Shown: positions 1-6,076, numbered from the stretch's first letter. The stretch: 7,337 nucleotides of DNA from Candidatus Peregrinibacteria bacterium UBA1369 (GCA_002305925.1 DBRL01000003.1:1-7337), one strand, 5' to 3'. Numbers and translations: made by a program. The notes: generated by a model not told the origin, from the sequence alone.

Positions 1-936
1 TACAACAGCAATTACTGTCAGTACATGGACATAGACAGTCTGCACAACCGCATTGATAAGGCCAGGAAACAGCTGCGTCAGGCGTTTTATGTCTGCGATG
101 ACGCCACAGTTGCCCGAGTAACTGCGCAGTATTATCAGCTATCGGCAGAACTTTACTACCTGCGTCATTTTGTTGATACCGCGGCCACGCCCAACCCGAA
201 GTCCACAGATGCCGAAAAAGCGCAAAAAGTTGCTGCCAGAGCGGATATCAAGGCAAAGTTTTTACAGATTTTTGTTACAGAAAAGCGCTATTTTGACCGG
301 CAGACAGGCGAGGTGGAGTTTCTGCGCCTCAGCCAGAAATATGAAAGCAAGCTGGAAACTTACAGAAACTGTCAGGATCCCAATTTCGCTCAATTGCTCG
401 AGAGGGTTAACAATCTGGGCAAAACTTTTGAGACCGTGGAACAGTTGGGTAAGAGGTTTGCCGAACGGACAAAGCGACGCTGGTCGGCAATGGAAAAACG
501 CGTGGCCGAGAACCCCGGTCTGATTACAGCCTTCAGTGCCGACAGCAGCGGGGATTTTTTCAGCCGCGTGGTGGATTTCCGGGTCAACAACGAGCCGGCC
601 GGCGAGTCAACTGTCTGGGAACAGATCAGCCAGACGGCGAAAGAAAATGCCCCTTTTTCATACACCACCGAGCAGATGGCCGCCCTGCCGGTAAACTTCA
701 ATACGGTGTCAGCCGACCTCGACAAAATCACCCAGCGAGCCAGTGATGACAATCTGGACCTGATCTATATGGCCGAATATGACCTGAAATACCGCCAGGT
801 ACAGGGCTTGGGCCTGGACAAACTGACCGTCAACCTGACCAATTTAAAAAATACGATCAAGGCGACCTTTGATCCGATTGACCGGCTGGCCGTCTGCACG
901 GCCAACATTGTCGGGAAACAATGTGGCAATAAGTAA
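1..936 (+). CDS. Partial CDS (5' end missing): helical, cysteine-containing protein of unknown family
   Basis: The reading frame is open from the first base to the TAA at 934-936, giving 311 visible residues. An ATG lies at 25, but it has no ribosome binding site and the eight codons before it read as ordinary protein, including a Cys, so the true start is probably outside the window. The protein is rich in Lys, Arg, Glu and Gln, is predicted to be mostly alpha-helical, and has no membrane segment in the visible part. Five cysteines are visible (one at codon 6; the others at 24, 116, 291 and 300 counted from the ATG at 25), and the last two lie close to the C-terminus. That spacing would fit disulfides in an exported or surface protein, but a signal peptide would lie outside the window. 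I recognise no catalytic motif and assign no function. It ends at a stem-loop and converges on the zinc-ribbon gene. That it is coding is fairly sure; its role is unknown. Confidence 0.75.
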   Translation, partial: YNSNYCQYMDIDSLHNRIDKARKQLRQAFYVCDDATVARVTAQYYQLSAELYYLRHFVDTAATPNPKSTDAEKAQKVAARADIKAKFLQIFVTEKRYFDRQTGEVEFLRLSQKYESKLETYRNCQDPNFAQLLERVNNLGKTFETVEQLGKRFAERTKRRWSAMEKRVAENPGLITAFSADSSGDFFSRVVDFRVNNEPAGESTVWEQISQTAKENAPFSYTTEQMAALPVNFNTVSADLDKITQRASDDNLDLIYMAEYDLKYRQVQGLGLDKLTVNLTNLKNTIKATFDPIDRLAVCTANIVGKQCGNK

Positions 937-972
937 TTTGTTGGCTGTTGCCGTCAGCGGCTTGGGCCCGGA

Positions 973-1014
973 AATACCAAACCCCCGATTTGTGAGCGGG
1001 GGCTTTGAGGTATT
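973..1014. terminator. Probable bidirectional terminator between convergent genes
   Basis: An imperfect inverted repeat has a core of CCCCCG (982-987) pairing with CGGGGG (997-1002) around a 9-nt loop. It extends through AAA/TTT after a one-base bulge, then AATACC (973-978) pairing with GGTATT (1009-1014) after a two-base bulge. It lies 36 bases after the stop of the upstream plus-strand gene and 23 bases beyond the stop of the minus-strand zinc-ribbon gene, where a shared terminator is expected. The U-tracts are short on both strands, so efficiency is uncertain. Confidence 0.65.
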
Positions 1015-1037
1015 CTAGGGCGAATTTGGGGATAAAT

Positions 1038-1217
1038 TTATCTGGCGACCATGGCAAGGATTGAGCCCTTGACCCTGTCCTTCCAGGCCAGGTATTCCTT
1101 TTTGCCACTTCTGCCTGTCAGATGCTCCAATGTTTCCATGATACTTGCCTTGCAGTGGGGACAGCATTCGGTGCGGCTGGAGATGGAAACGCCGCAGTTG
1201 AGACAGTTGAAAATCAT
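1038..1217 (-). CDS. Small zinc-ribbon protein, 59 aa
   Basis: This 59-residue protein has two CxxC knuckles near its N-terminus, C5-x2-C8 and C19-x2-C22 (C18 is an extra neighbouring Cys). This is the usual arrangement of a zinc-ribbon fold that binds one structural zinc. The rest, about residues 28-59, is basic and probably helical (LEHLTGR..KKEYLAWKDRVK), with no other motif. The frame remains open further upstream, to 1475, but that stretch overlaps the HTH gene and reads as a proline/lysine-rich shadow, so the ATG at 1215-1217 is the credible start. It has no clear Shine-Dalgarno sequence and begins 10 bases after the HTH stop codon, so translation may be coupled. It shares the promoter of the HTH gene. 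A nucleic-acid or protein-binding accessory role is plausible, but the sequence does not specify one. Confidence 0.7.
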   Translation of the reverse strand: MIFNCLNCGVSISSRTECCPHCKASIMETLEHLTGRSGKKEYLAWKDRVKGSILAMVAR

Positions 1218-1227
1218 TTTTTGCTGT

Positions 1228-1587
1228 TTATTGTAGTATGTAGTACTCGTCCTCGCCGCCAACGTTGGTGGAGGCCCCGGCGGGCTCGATTTTCTCCACC
1301 CGACTGACCTGCACCGTTGTTTCTTCCTCGGGCAGATCTTCGGCTTCGGACTCGGACTGATTGGGGGAAATTTTATTTTTGTTTTTGCTTTTCTTCTGAA
1401 CTTTGGTGACAGTTTCCGCTGTTTTTGATGATTTGGACGAAGATTGCTCAAGAAAATCTTCCAAATCGCTTTCACGGATTCTGTAGACGCGTCCCAGCTT
1501 GCTTGCTTTAAGTCTACCCTGTCTAATGAATTTTAAGACGGTAAACTGATGTATCTGCAAAATTTCAGCAACCTGACCGGGCGTCAT
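1228..1587 (-). CDS. Excisionase/MerR-like helix-turn-helix DNA-binding protein
   Basis: With the start used here the protein has 119 residues. Residues 1-48 match the small winged HTH of the excisionase (HTH_17) family: MTPGQVAEIL..., then a recognition helix around TVLKFIRQGRL, the wing KLGRVYRI, and the closing helix ESDLEDFLE. The following 25 or so residues are Ser/Lys-rich and probably disordered. The tail is acidic (SESEAEDLPEEE) and ends YYILQ. A second ATG lies five codons upstream at 1600-1602, which would give 124 aa. However, AGGAAAG at 1592-1598 is a good ribosome binding site for the ATG at 1585-1587, and the longer start has none and sits on a palindrome. The gene is probably a transcriptional regulator or architectural protein; no integrase or phage gene is nearby, so a true excisionase role is unlikely. 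It is followed after 10 bases by the zinc-ribbon gene. Confidence 0.85.
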   Translation of the reverse strand: MTPGQVAEILQIHQFTVLKFIRQGRLKASKLGRVYRIRESDLEDFLEQSSSKSSKTAETVTKVQKKSKNKNKISPNQSESEAEDLPEEETTVQVSRVEKIEPAGASTNVGGEDEYYILQ

Positions 1588-1591
1588 TATT

Positions 1592-1598
1592 CTTTCCT
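1592..1598 (-). promoter_or_regulatory. Ribosome binding site that decides the HTH gene start
   Basis: On the minus strand AGGAAAG lies just before the ATG at 1585-1587, with seven bases between its GGA core and the ATG. It falls inside the five-codon extension that an earlier ATG at 1602 would add, and that earlier ATG has no such site. The shorter start is therefore preferred. Confidence 0.65.
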
Positions 1599-1600
1599 GC

Positions 1601-1632
1601 ATTTAGTTAATTTGATTACCAATTAACTAAAT
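1601..1632. promoter_or_regulatory. Perfect 12-bp inverted repeat, candidate operator of the HTH gene
   Basis: ATTTAGTTAATT (1601-1612) and AATTAACTAAAT (1621-1632) are exact reverse complements separated by 8 bases. The repeat overlaps the inner edge of the -10 box (1631-1636), covers the predicted transcription start near 1624, and ends just before the ribosome binding site. This is where a repressor site would sit, and the first product is a DNA-binding protein, so autoregulation is the simplest reading. In RNA the repeat would form an AT-rich hairpin only if transcription began upstream of 1632. Confidence 0.55.
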
Positions 1633-1659
1633 TTTAGCACTGTTTTTAATGTTCTTCAA
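1631..1659 (-). promoter_or_regulatory. Sigma70-type promoter of the HTH/zinc-ribbon unit
   Basis: On the minus strand TTGAAG (1654-1659) and TAAAAT (1631-1636) are separated by exactly 17 bases. The predicted transcription start is near 1624, giving a leader of about 37 nt to the ATG at 1587. Both boxes are close to consensus and the position fits the gene; AT-rich surroundings raise the chance of a coincidental match. Confidence 0.6.
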
Positions 1660-1984
1660 TCGTGACAGCCATATTTATTTATCTGTATCGTATTTATCAT
1701 GCCTATTCCTACATTTCAATAGGAATTTTGAACTTTAGTATATTTTATTAAACTTTGAACACTTTTTCTACAACTTTTGCACAATTTACGCACTGTTTAC
1801 TTAACCCCAGGCCGCTTGTTTATCGTTTATTTAATTCAATCAACTTTATACCCGTTTATTTATTTTATTTAATTTTATTAAATTCTACTAATTTTTATTT
1901 AATTCTATTAAACTTTTTATTGGCACTATAAAACATAGTAAAGATAAATTTACTGTTTGGAAACAGACTCAATATTAATCAAAG
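1660..1984. other. AT-rich intergenic spacer without a gene
   Basis: About 325 bases between the uvrA stop and the HTH promoter hold no convincing reading frame. The stretch is far more AT-rich than its neighbours and consists largely of T-runs and TTTATT/ATTAAA-type words on the plus strand. I found no strong terminator for uvrA, only three small stem-loops at 1925-1966 without a U-run on the minus strand. There is a minor inverted repeat (ATTCCT 1705-1710 with AGGAAT 1721-1726). One near match to a DnaA box (TTTTGCACA, 1775-1783, one mismatch from TTATNCACA) is not enough to call an origin. Confidence 0.7.
1826..1905. repeat. Degenerate AT-rich short repeats (TTTATTTAATTC family)
   Basis: TTTATTTAATTC occurs exactly at 1826-1837 and 1894-1905. 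TTTATTTAATTT occurs at 1864-1875, and TTTATTAAATTC overlaps it at 1874-1885. Runs of four or five Ts begin at 1863, 1873, 1892 and 1914, roughly in multiples of a helical turn, so the DNA may be curved. In such AT-rich sequence some of this repetition is expected by chance. Confidence 0.45.
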
Positions 1985-4885
1985 CTACTGAAGAATCTTT
2001 TTCAGCCAAAAAGCGGTGTAAGATTTTTCGATTTTAGCGACTTCCTCGGGAGTTCCGACTGCTACCACCTCTCCACCGGCATCGCCGCCCTCAGGGCCCA
2101 AATCAATAATGTGGTCAACCGACTTGATCACGTCCAGGTTGTGTTCGATGGTCAGAACTGTATTTCCTTTGTCCACCAGCTTCTGTAAAACGTCGAGCAG
2201 CTTCCGCACATCATCGAAATGCAGACCGGTGGTTGGCTCGTCGAGGACATAGAGAGTCTGCCCCGTCGATTTGCGCGAAAGTTCGGTGGAAAGCTTGATG
2301 CGCTGCGCTTCACCGCCCGAGAGAGTGGTGGCCTGCTGGCCCAATTTAATATAGTCCAGGCCGACCTGGCGCAGGGTTTCCAGCTTAACCTTGATATTGG
2401 GGATGGCATCAAAGAACTCCAGAGCTTCCTCTACGGACATCTCCAGGACATCAGCAATGTTCTTCCCACGATAGGTCACCTCCAGAGTTTCGGCGTTGTA
2501 GCGTCTGCCCTGACAGACTTCGCATTGCACATAGATGTCCGGCAGGAAATGCATTTCAATTTTCTTGATGCCGTCGCCCTGACAGGCTTCACAGCGCCCG
2601 CCCTTGACGTTGAAACTGAAACGACCCGATTTGTAGCCGCGCAGTTTGGCCTCCGGCGCGCCGGCAAAAAGTTCGCGGATATCGGTAAAGACACCGGTAT
2701 AGGTGGCGGCGTTGGAGCGCGGCGTGCGGCCGATCGGCGACTGGTCGATATTGATGATTTTATCGAGATGCTGCAGCCCCTCTATAGACTTGTGGGCACC
2801 GGAATTGGTGCGGGTACCGTAGAGAGTGCGGGAAAGTTCCCGAACCAGTATGTCATTGATCAGCGTGGATTTGCCCGATCCGGAGACACCGGTAATGGCG
2901 ATAAATACACCCAGAGGCAGCTCCACCGTAACGTTTTTCAGATTGTGCTCGCTGGCTCCGATAATTTTGAGGGATGCCCCGTTGCTGCGACGTCGCTTTT
3001 TGGGCACGGGAATTTCCAGCTTTTTGGACAGATATTTTCCGGTGAGCGAGTCCGGATGCTCCATAATAGCGGAAGGAGGACCGGAGGCCACCACATGTCC
3101 ACCGTTTTTGCCCGCCCCCGGACCAATATCGAGAATATAATCGGAAGCCAGCATGGTATCGACATCATGTTCCACTACAATAACCGAGTTTCCGAGATCA
3201 CGCAGCGAGATCAGGGTATTGATCAACTTGGCGTTGTCGTTCTGATGCAGGCCGATTGAAGGCTCGTCGAGCACGTAAATAACCCCGGACAGCCGTGAGC
3301 CGATTTGGGTGGCCAGACGAATGCGCTGGGCCTCGCCGCCGGAAAGAGTGTTGGCTGAACGCTCCAGAGTGAGATAATTAAGCCCGACATTGTCCAAAAA
3401 CTGAAGGCGGTTCTGGATTTCCTTGATGATCGGACGGGCGATTTCCTGATGGTATTTGGACAGTTTCAGGCCGGCAAAATACTCCTGGGCCTGTTTGATG
3501 GAAAACCTGGTCACATCGATAATCGAGCGGTCATCGATTTTGATGGCCAAAACCTCTTCCTTGAGACGGTTGCCGTGGCATTTGGGACAGAGCAGAACCT
3601 GCATGTATTTTTCAATTTTTCGGCGGATGTAATCGGAGTCCGTCTCGTGATAGCGACGTTCCAGGTTGGGGATAACCCCCTCGAAACGAGTGTGGTACTC
3701 GCCATTGAAACCGCTCCCCTCCTCCTGGAACTTGCCCCCGTTCATTTTGACGCGGAATTTGCGTTCTCCGGTGCCATAGAGTACTACCTGCAGCTGCTCG
3801 GGAGTGAGTCTGCTGACCGGGACATTCATCGAAAAGCCCAGCTGGGAGGCCACCGACTCGAGAATACGGTTGTACCAGGTGAGATGGCTGGTGGTGGCCG
3901 ACCAGGGCATAATTGCTCCCTCGGCCAATGTGAGGTTGGGATTAGGAATAACCAGCTTGGGATTGATTTCCAGGCGCGTGCCGAGGCCGTGGCAATACTC
4001 GCAGGCGCCCTGGGGGGAGTTGAAGGAAAAGAGGCTGGGAGTGATTTCGGGGATGTTGATGCCGGAATCGGCCGAGGCGTACTGTTCGGAGTAAACCTGT
4101 TCCTCGCCGCTATCATAATCCACCAGGAGCATTTGGCCAGTCCCCTGCTTGAGCGAGATTTCCACCGAATCGGCCAGGCGGGAGCGGTCGGGGTTGGGTA
4201 TTTCCACCTGATCACCATTACTCATGGTCTGGTATTTTTTCGTAAAATTCTTGACCACCAGACGGTCAACGACAATTTCAATACTGTGTTTTTTGCTTTC
4301 GGCTAATTCAGGCACATCCACCACGCTCAGCACCTCGCCGTCGACGCGCACGCGCACGAAACCGTCTTTTTTGATTTTTTCCAGTGTCTTGGCGTGCCCT
4401 CCTTTTTTTTGATTGATCACCGGAGCCAATAGCATAATCTTGCGCCCCTCCGGCAGCTGGGAGATGATCTCGACGATTTCCGAGGCGGTTTGTCGGGTGA
4501 GCGGCTTGCCCGTGACTGGATCATAGGGAACCCCGACTTTGGCAAAAAGCAGACGCAGGTAATCATAAATCTCCGTAACTGTACCGACGGTGGAGCGGGG
4601 GTTTCTGGGCGCGGACTTCTGATCGATGGAAATGGCCGGACTGAGCCCCTCAATCGACTCGACATCGGGCTTTTCCATCAGCTGGAGAAATTGGCGTGCG
4701 TAAGTGGACAAACTTTCCACATAGCGGCGCTGTCCTTCGGCATAAATGGTGTCGAAAGCCAGGGAGGACTTGCCGGACCCCGATAAACCAGTGATGACGG
4801 TCAATGTGTTTTTGGGGATTTCAACACTGATGTTTTTGAGATTGTGCAGTCTGGCCCCCCGTATGATGATATTGTCCTTGGACAT
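1985..4885 (-). CDS. uvrA: UvrA, excinuclease ABC subunit A
   Basis: UvrA is the cytoplasmic damage sensor of nucleotide excision repair; as a dimer it scans DNA and loads UvrB, which then recruits UvrC. The 966-residue length is in the usual range. Two ABC ATPase modules are complete: Walker A GLSGSGKSS (33-41), signature LSGGEAQR (514-521) and Walker B VLDEPS (538-543); then Walker A GVSGSGKST (666-674), signature LSGGEAQR (855-862) and Walker B VLDEPTTG (880-887). The C-terminal zinc finger is intact (C765/C768 and C788/C791). The N-terminal zinc finger keeps C295/C298, but its first pair is replaced by S271/S274. At the usual cysteine-containing CPxxG site the protein has D122/T125 instead, while C433/C436 remain. 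The ATG at 4883-4885 begins the normal MSKDNIIIRGA N-terminus, though no Shine-Dalgarno sequence precedes it. The gene lies downstream of prsW with 212 bases between and its own predicted promoter. Confidence 0.98.
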   Translation of the reverse strand: MSKDNIIIRGARLHNLKNISVEIPKNTLTVITGLSGSGKSSLAFDTIYAEGQRRYVESLSTYARQFLQLMEKPDVESIEGLSPAISIDQKSAPRNPRSTVGTVTEIYDYLRLLFAKVGVPYDPVTGKPLTRQTASEIVEIISQLPEGRKIMLLAPVINQKKGGHAKTLEKIKKDGFVRVRVDGEVLSVVDVPELAESKKHSIEIVVDRLVVKNFTKKYQTMSNGDQVEIPNPDRSRLADSVEISLKQGTGQMLLVDYDSGEEQVYSEQYASADSGINIPEITPSLFSFNSPQGACEYCHGLGTRLEINPKLVIPNPNLTLAEGAIMPWSATTSHLTWYNRILESVASQLGFSMNVPVSRLTPEQLQVVLYGTGERKFRVKMNGGKFQEEGSGFNGEYHTRFEGVIPNLERRYHETDSDYIRRKIEKYMQVLLCPKCHGNRLKEEVLAIKIDDRSIIDVTRFSIKQAQEYFAGLKLSKYHQEIARPIIKEIQNRLQFLDNVGLNYLTLERSANTLSGGEAQRIRLATQIGSRLSGVIYVLDEPSIGLHQNDNAKLINTLISLRDLGNSVIVVEHDVDTMLASDYILDIGPGAGKNGGHVVASGPPSAIMEHPDSLTGKYLSKKLEIPVPKKRRRSNGASLKIIGASEHNLKNVTVELPLGVFIAITGVSGSGKSTLINDILVRELSRTLYGTRTNSGAHKSIEGLQHLDKIINIDQSPIGRTPRSNAATYTGVFTDIRELFAGAPEAKLRGYKSGRFSFNVKGGRCEACQGDGIKKIEMHFLPDIYVQCEVCQGRRYNAETLEVTYRGKNIADVLEMSVEEALEFFDAIPNIKVKLETLRQVGLDYIKLGQQATTLSGGEAQRIKLSTELSRKSTGQTLYVLDEPTTGLHFDDVRKLLDVLQKLVDKGNTVLTIEHNLDVIKSVDHIIDLGPEGGDAGGEVVAVGTPEEVAKIEKSYTAFWLKKILQ

Positions 4886-5022
4886 GATATTGGCCGGTTA
4901 TTGATGGCCTGGCGGCGGCAATCGCGTGAGCCGGTACATATAGCAGATAAAAGTCAATTAGCGCTTCCTTGAGCGCCTTTCCGCAGCAACCCTTGCGTTT
5001 GCCCGAAAGTTTTGCGGCAATT

Positions 5023-5073
5023 AGGATAGCACCCCGACCGATTAATATCAATAATTTGGGGTACTTTTTTTTT
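5023..5073 (-). promoter_or_regulatory. Predicted uvrA promoter with upstream A-tract
   Basis: On the minus strand TTGATA (5046-5051) and TATCCT (5023-5028) are separated by 17 bases. A run of nine As (5065-5073) falls about 49-57 bases before the predicted start near 5016, where the distal part of an UP element would lie. The resulting leader to the uvrA ATG would be about 130 nt and contains short GC-rich inverted repeats, such as GCGCT/AGCGC. I saw no convincing LexA box, so there is no direct sign of SOS control. Confidence 0.5.
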
Positions 5074-5097
5074 CCGCTACAGATGACTTTGGCCAAC

Positions 5098-5937
5098 CTA
5101 ATCTTCGATGGCACAATACTCCTTGTCGATGCGGCGATTGTCGAACATATAGGACAGGAGAATGAAGCCTCCCGTCAGGAAAGGTACAATCAGGAAAGTC
5201 CAGTTCATTTCCAGGAAAATATTGAAAAAGGCGTGCAGCACAACGGCAATGAGCAATCCCTGCAGAATTTTTTGATTGTGAAAGGTTTGTAATCGATTGA
5301 GGCGGAACAGACTGATGATTCTGCGAACGATGACCCAGCGGCGACGGTTGTATTTCTCATCCATGACCTGTTCGGCGAATTTGGCCAGACCGTAATAATA
5401 GCCGAAAATGCCCGAGAACATCACGTGGGCGAAGGTGGAAAAGAGCGAGCGGAAGACAAAGGGCAGAAAGACATTGTCCACTCCACGCACATGCATGATG
5501 TTGTAGAAATAGATGATATTCTCGGCGAAGGAAAAGCCCAGAGCGACAATGATAAAATATTCGATGCAGTCGGTGACGGAACAAAGCCTCTTGTGATCGG
5601 TCATTTTGACCGCCGAAAATTTGGCGACCTCTTCGATCACACCGACAATCATAAAGGTCAGCAGCACATCAAGAGGCAAGAGTGATAGGTTGGCAAAACC
5701 GATAACATCATTCTGAAAAGAGTTGGTGTAGAGAAAAGCGTTGATCCAGGGGAAATACTGCCAAAGATATTTGTAAAGTAGCAAGGGGGCTACCGCCACC
5801 ACACCGGCCAGGAACAGCCGCAACGTGGTGATTTTGTTTTCCGGCTGCTTGCGGAAAAAGATTATACCCCAGAAGAGAGCGGGGATCAGGGCCAGGCCGG
5901 CGGCAATCGTAATATTGGTCAGGTTCAGGTTTCCCAT
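5098..5937 (-). CDS. PrsW-family intramembrane metalloprotease
   Basis: This 279-residue protein has seven or so hydrophobic segments (about 8-28, 41-58, 84-104, 125-146, 156-184, 222-243 and 247-266). The signature residues of the PrsW family are present: EEVAK (102-106) at the end of one membrane segment, FSFAEN (135-140), H171 in FAHVMFSG, and H235 in LHAFFN. These Glu and His residues are thought to form the metal site. In Bacillus subtilis PrsW makes the first cut in the anti-sigma factor RsiW, releasing SigW; no sigma or anti-sigma gene is visible here, so the substrate is unknown. The ATG at 5935-5937 opens directly into a membrane segment but has no clear ribosome binding site. It has its own promoter, divergent from recF, and uvrA follows on the same strand. 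Family assignment is firm; physiological role is inferred only. Confidence 0.9.
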   Translation of the reverse strand: MGNLNLTNITIAAGLALIPALFWGIIFFRKQPENKITTLRLFLAGVVAVAPLLLYKYLWQYFPWINAFLYTNSFQNDVIGFANLSLLPLDVLLTFMIVGVIEEVAKFSAVKMTDHKRLCSVTDCIEYFIIVALGFSFAENIIYFYNIMHVRGVDNVFLPFVFRSLFSTFAHVMFSGIFGYYYGLAKFAEQVMDEKYNRRRWVIVRRIISLFRLNRLQTFHNQKILQGLLIAVVLHAFFNIFLEMNWTFLIVPFLTGGFILLSYMFDNRRIDKEYCAIED

Positions 5938-5942
5938 GTTTA

Positions 5943-5956
5943 TGGCCGGGCGGCCA
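5943..5956. repeat. GC-rich palindrome just upstream of the prsW start
   Basis: TGGCCG (5943-5948) and CGGCCA (5951-5956) are perfect inverted repeats with two bases between. The palindrome lies in the predicted prsW leader, five bases before the ATG, where a ribosome binding site would normally be. The minus-strand 7-mer CCGGCCA ending five bases before this ATG also occurs at exactly the same distance before uvrA (4891-4897). Confidence 0.5.
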
Positions 5957-5981
5957 AATTTAGCGCAGATTCAATCTCAAT

Positions 5982-6010
5982 ATTTTACCATTTATCAGCC
6001 ATTTTTTCAA
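5982..6010 (-). promoter_or_regulatory. Sigma70-type promoter of prsW
   Basis: On the minus strand TTGAAA (6005-6010) and TAAAAT (5982-5987) are separated by 17 bases, very close to consensus. The predicted start near 5975 gives a leader of about 38 nt. It diverges from the recF promoter, whose -35 box begins 13 bases beyond this one. Confidence 0.65.
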
Positions 6011-6067
6011 TACTGCCTCCCCCTTGTGCCGAGGCGGCAGTTTCGCTATGCTCCAGGCAGTAATTGA
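6005..6067. promoter_or_regulatory. Inverted and direct repeats in the prsW-recF divergent promoter region
   Basis: TCAATACTGCCT (6007-6018) and AGGCAGTAATTGA (6055-6067) are inverted repeats differing by one unpaired base. The left arm overlaps the prsW -35 box; the right arm covers the predicted recF transcription start. A further GGCAGT (6036-6041) lies exactly 20 bases before the GGCAGT of the right arm (6056-6061), so the recF -10 box is bracketed by two direct copies two helical turns apart. The layout suggests binding by a shared regulator, which cannot be named from the sequence. Confidence 0.45.
6024..6052 (+). promoter_or_regulatory. Sigma70-type promoter of recF
   Basis: TTGTGC (6024-6029) and TATGCT (6047-6052) are separated by 17 bases. 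The predicted start near 6059 gives a leader of only about 18 nt before the recF ATG. No other plus-strand gene lies upstream between prsW and recF, so recF needs a promoter here. Confidence 0.5.
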
Positions 6068-6076
6068 CCGGTCGAC

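Noticed and set aside
857..1108. Minus-strand frame of 83 codons across the convergent gene ends
   Set aside because: It overlaps the end of the upstream gene, the terminator hairpin and the zinc-ribbon 3' end, and its composition is not protein-like.
1218..1475. N-terminal extension of the zinc-ribbon frame overlapping the HTH gene
   Set aside because: The extension is a Lys/Pro-rich shadow of the HTH linker. The zinc-ribbon knuckles begin right after the ATG at 1217.
1775..1795. DnaA-box-like words (TTTTGCACA, TTACGCACT) suggesting a replication origin
   Set aside because: Only one word is within one mismatch of TTATNCACA, there is no cluster, and dnaA and dnaN are absent.
2219..3259. Long plus-strand open frame (346 codons) antisense to uvrA
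   Set aside because: It lies entirely inside uvrA, whose protein is unmistakable, and the translation has no recognisable domain. Long antisense frames are common opposite conserved genes with codon bias.
3449..4306. Second plus-strand open frame (285 codons) antisense to uvrA
   Set aside because: Same reasoning: fully nested opposite the UvrA coding sequence, with no motif and no start signal that stands out.
5031..5073. Plus-strand terminator-like hairpin ACCCC/GGGGT followed by nine Ts
   Set aside because: No plus-strand gene lies upstream to terminate. The T-run is better read on the minus strand as an A-tract upstream of the uvrA promoter, and the stem is short with a large loop.
4886..5097. 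LexA/SOS box upstream of uvrA
   Set aside because: I searched by eye for the CTG-N10-CAG and GAAC-N4-GTTC patterns and found no convincing match near the promoter.
4821..5114. Minus-strand frame of 97 codons covering the prsW-uvrA gap
   Set aside because: It overlaps the ends of both flanking genes, contains the predicted uvrA promoter, and resembles no protein.
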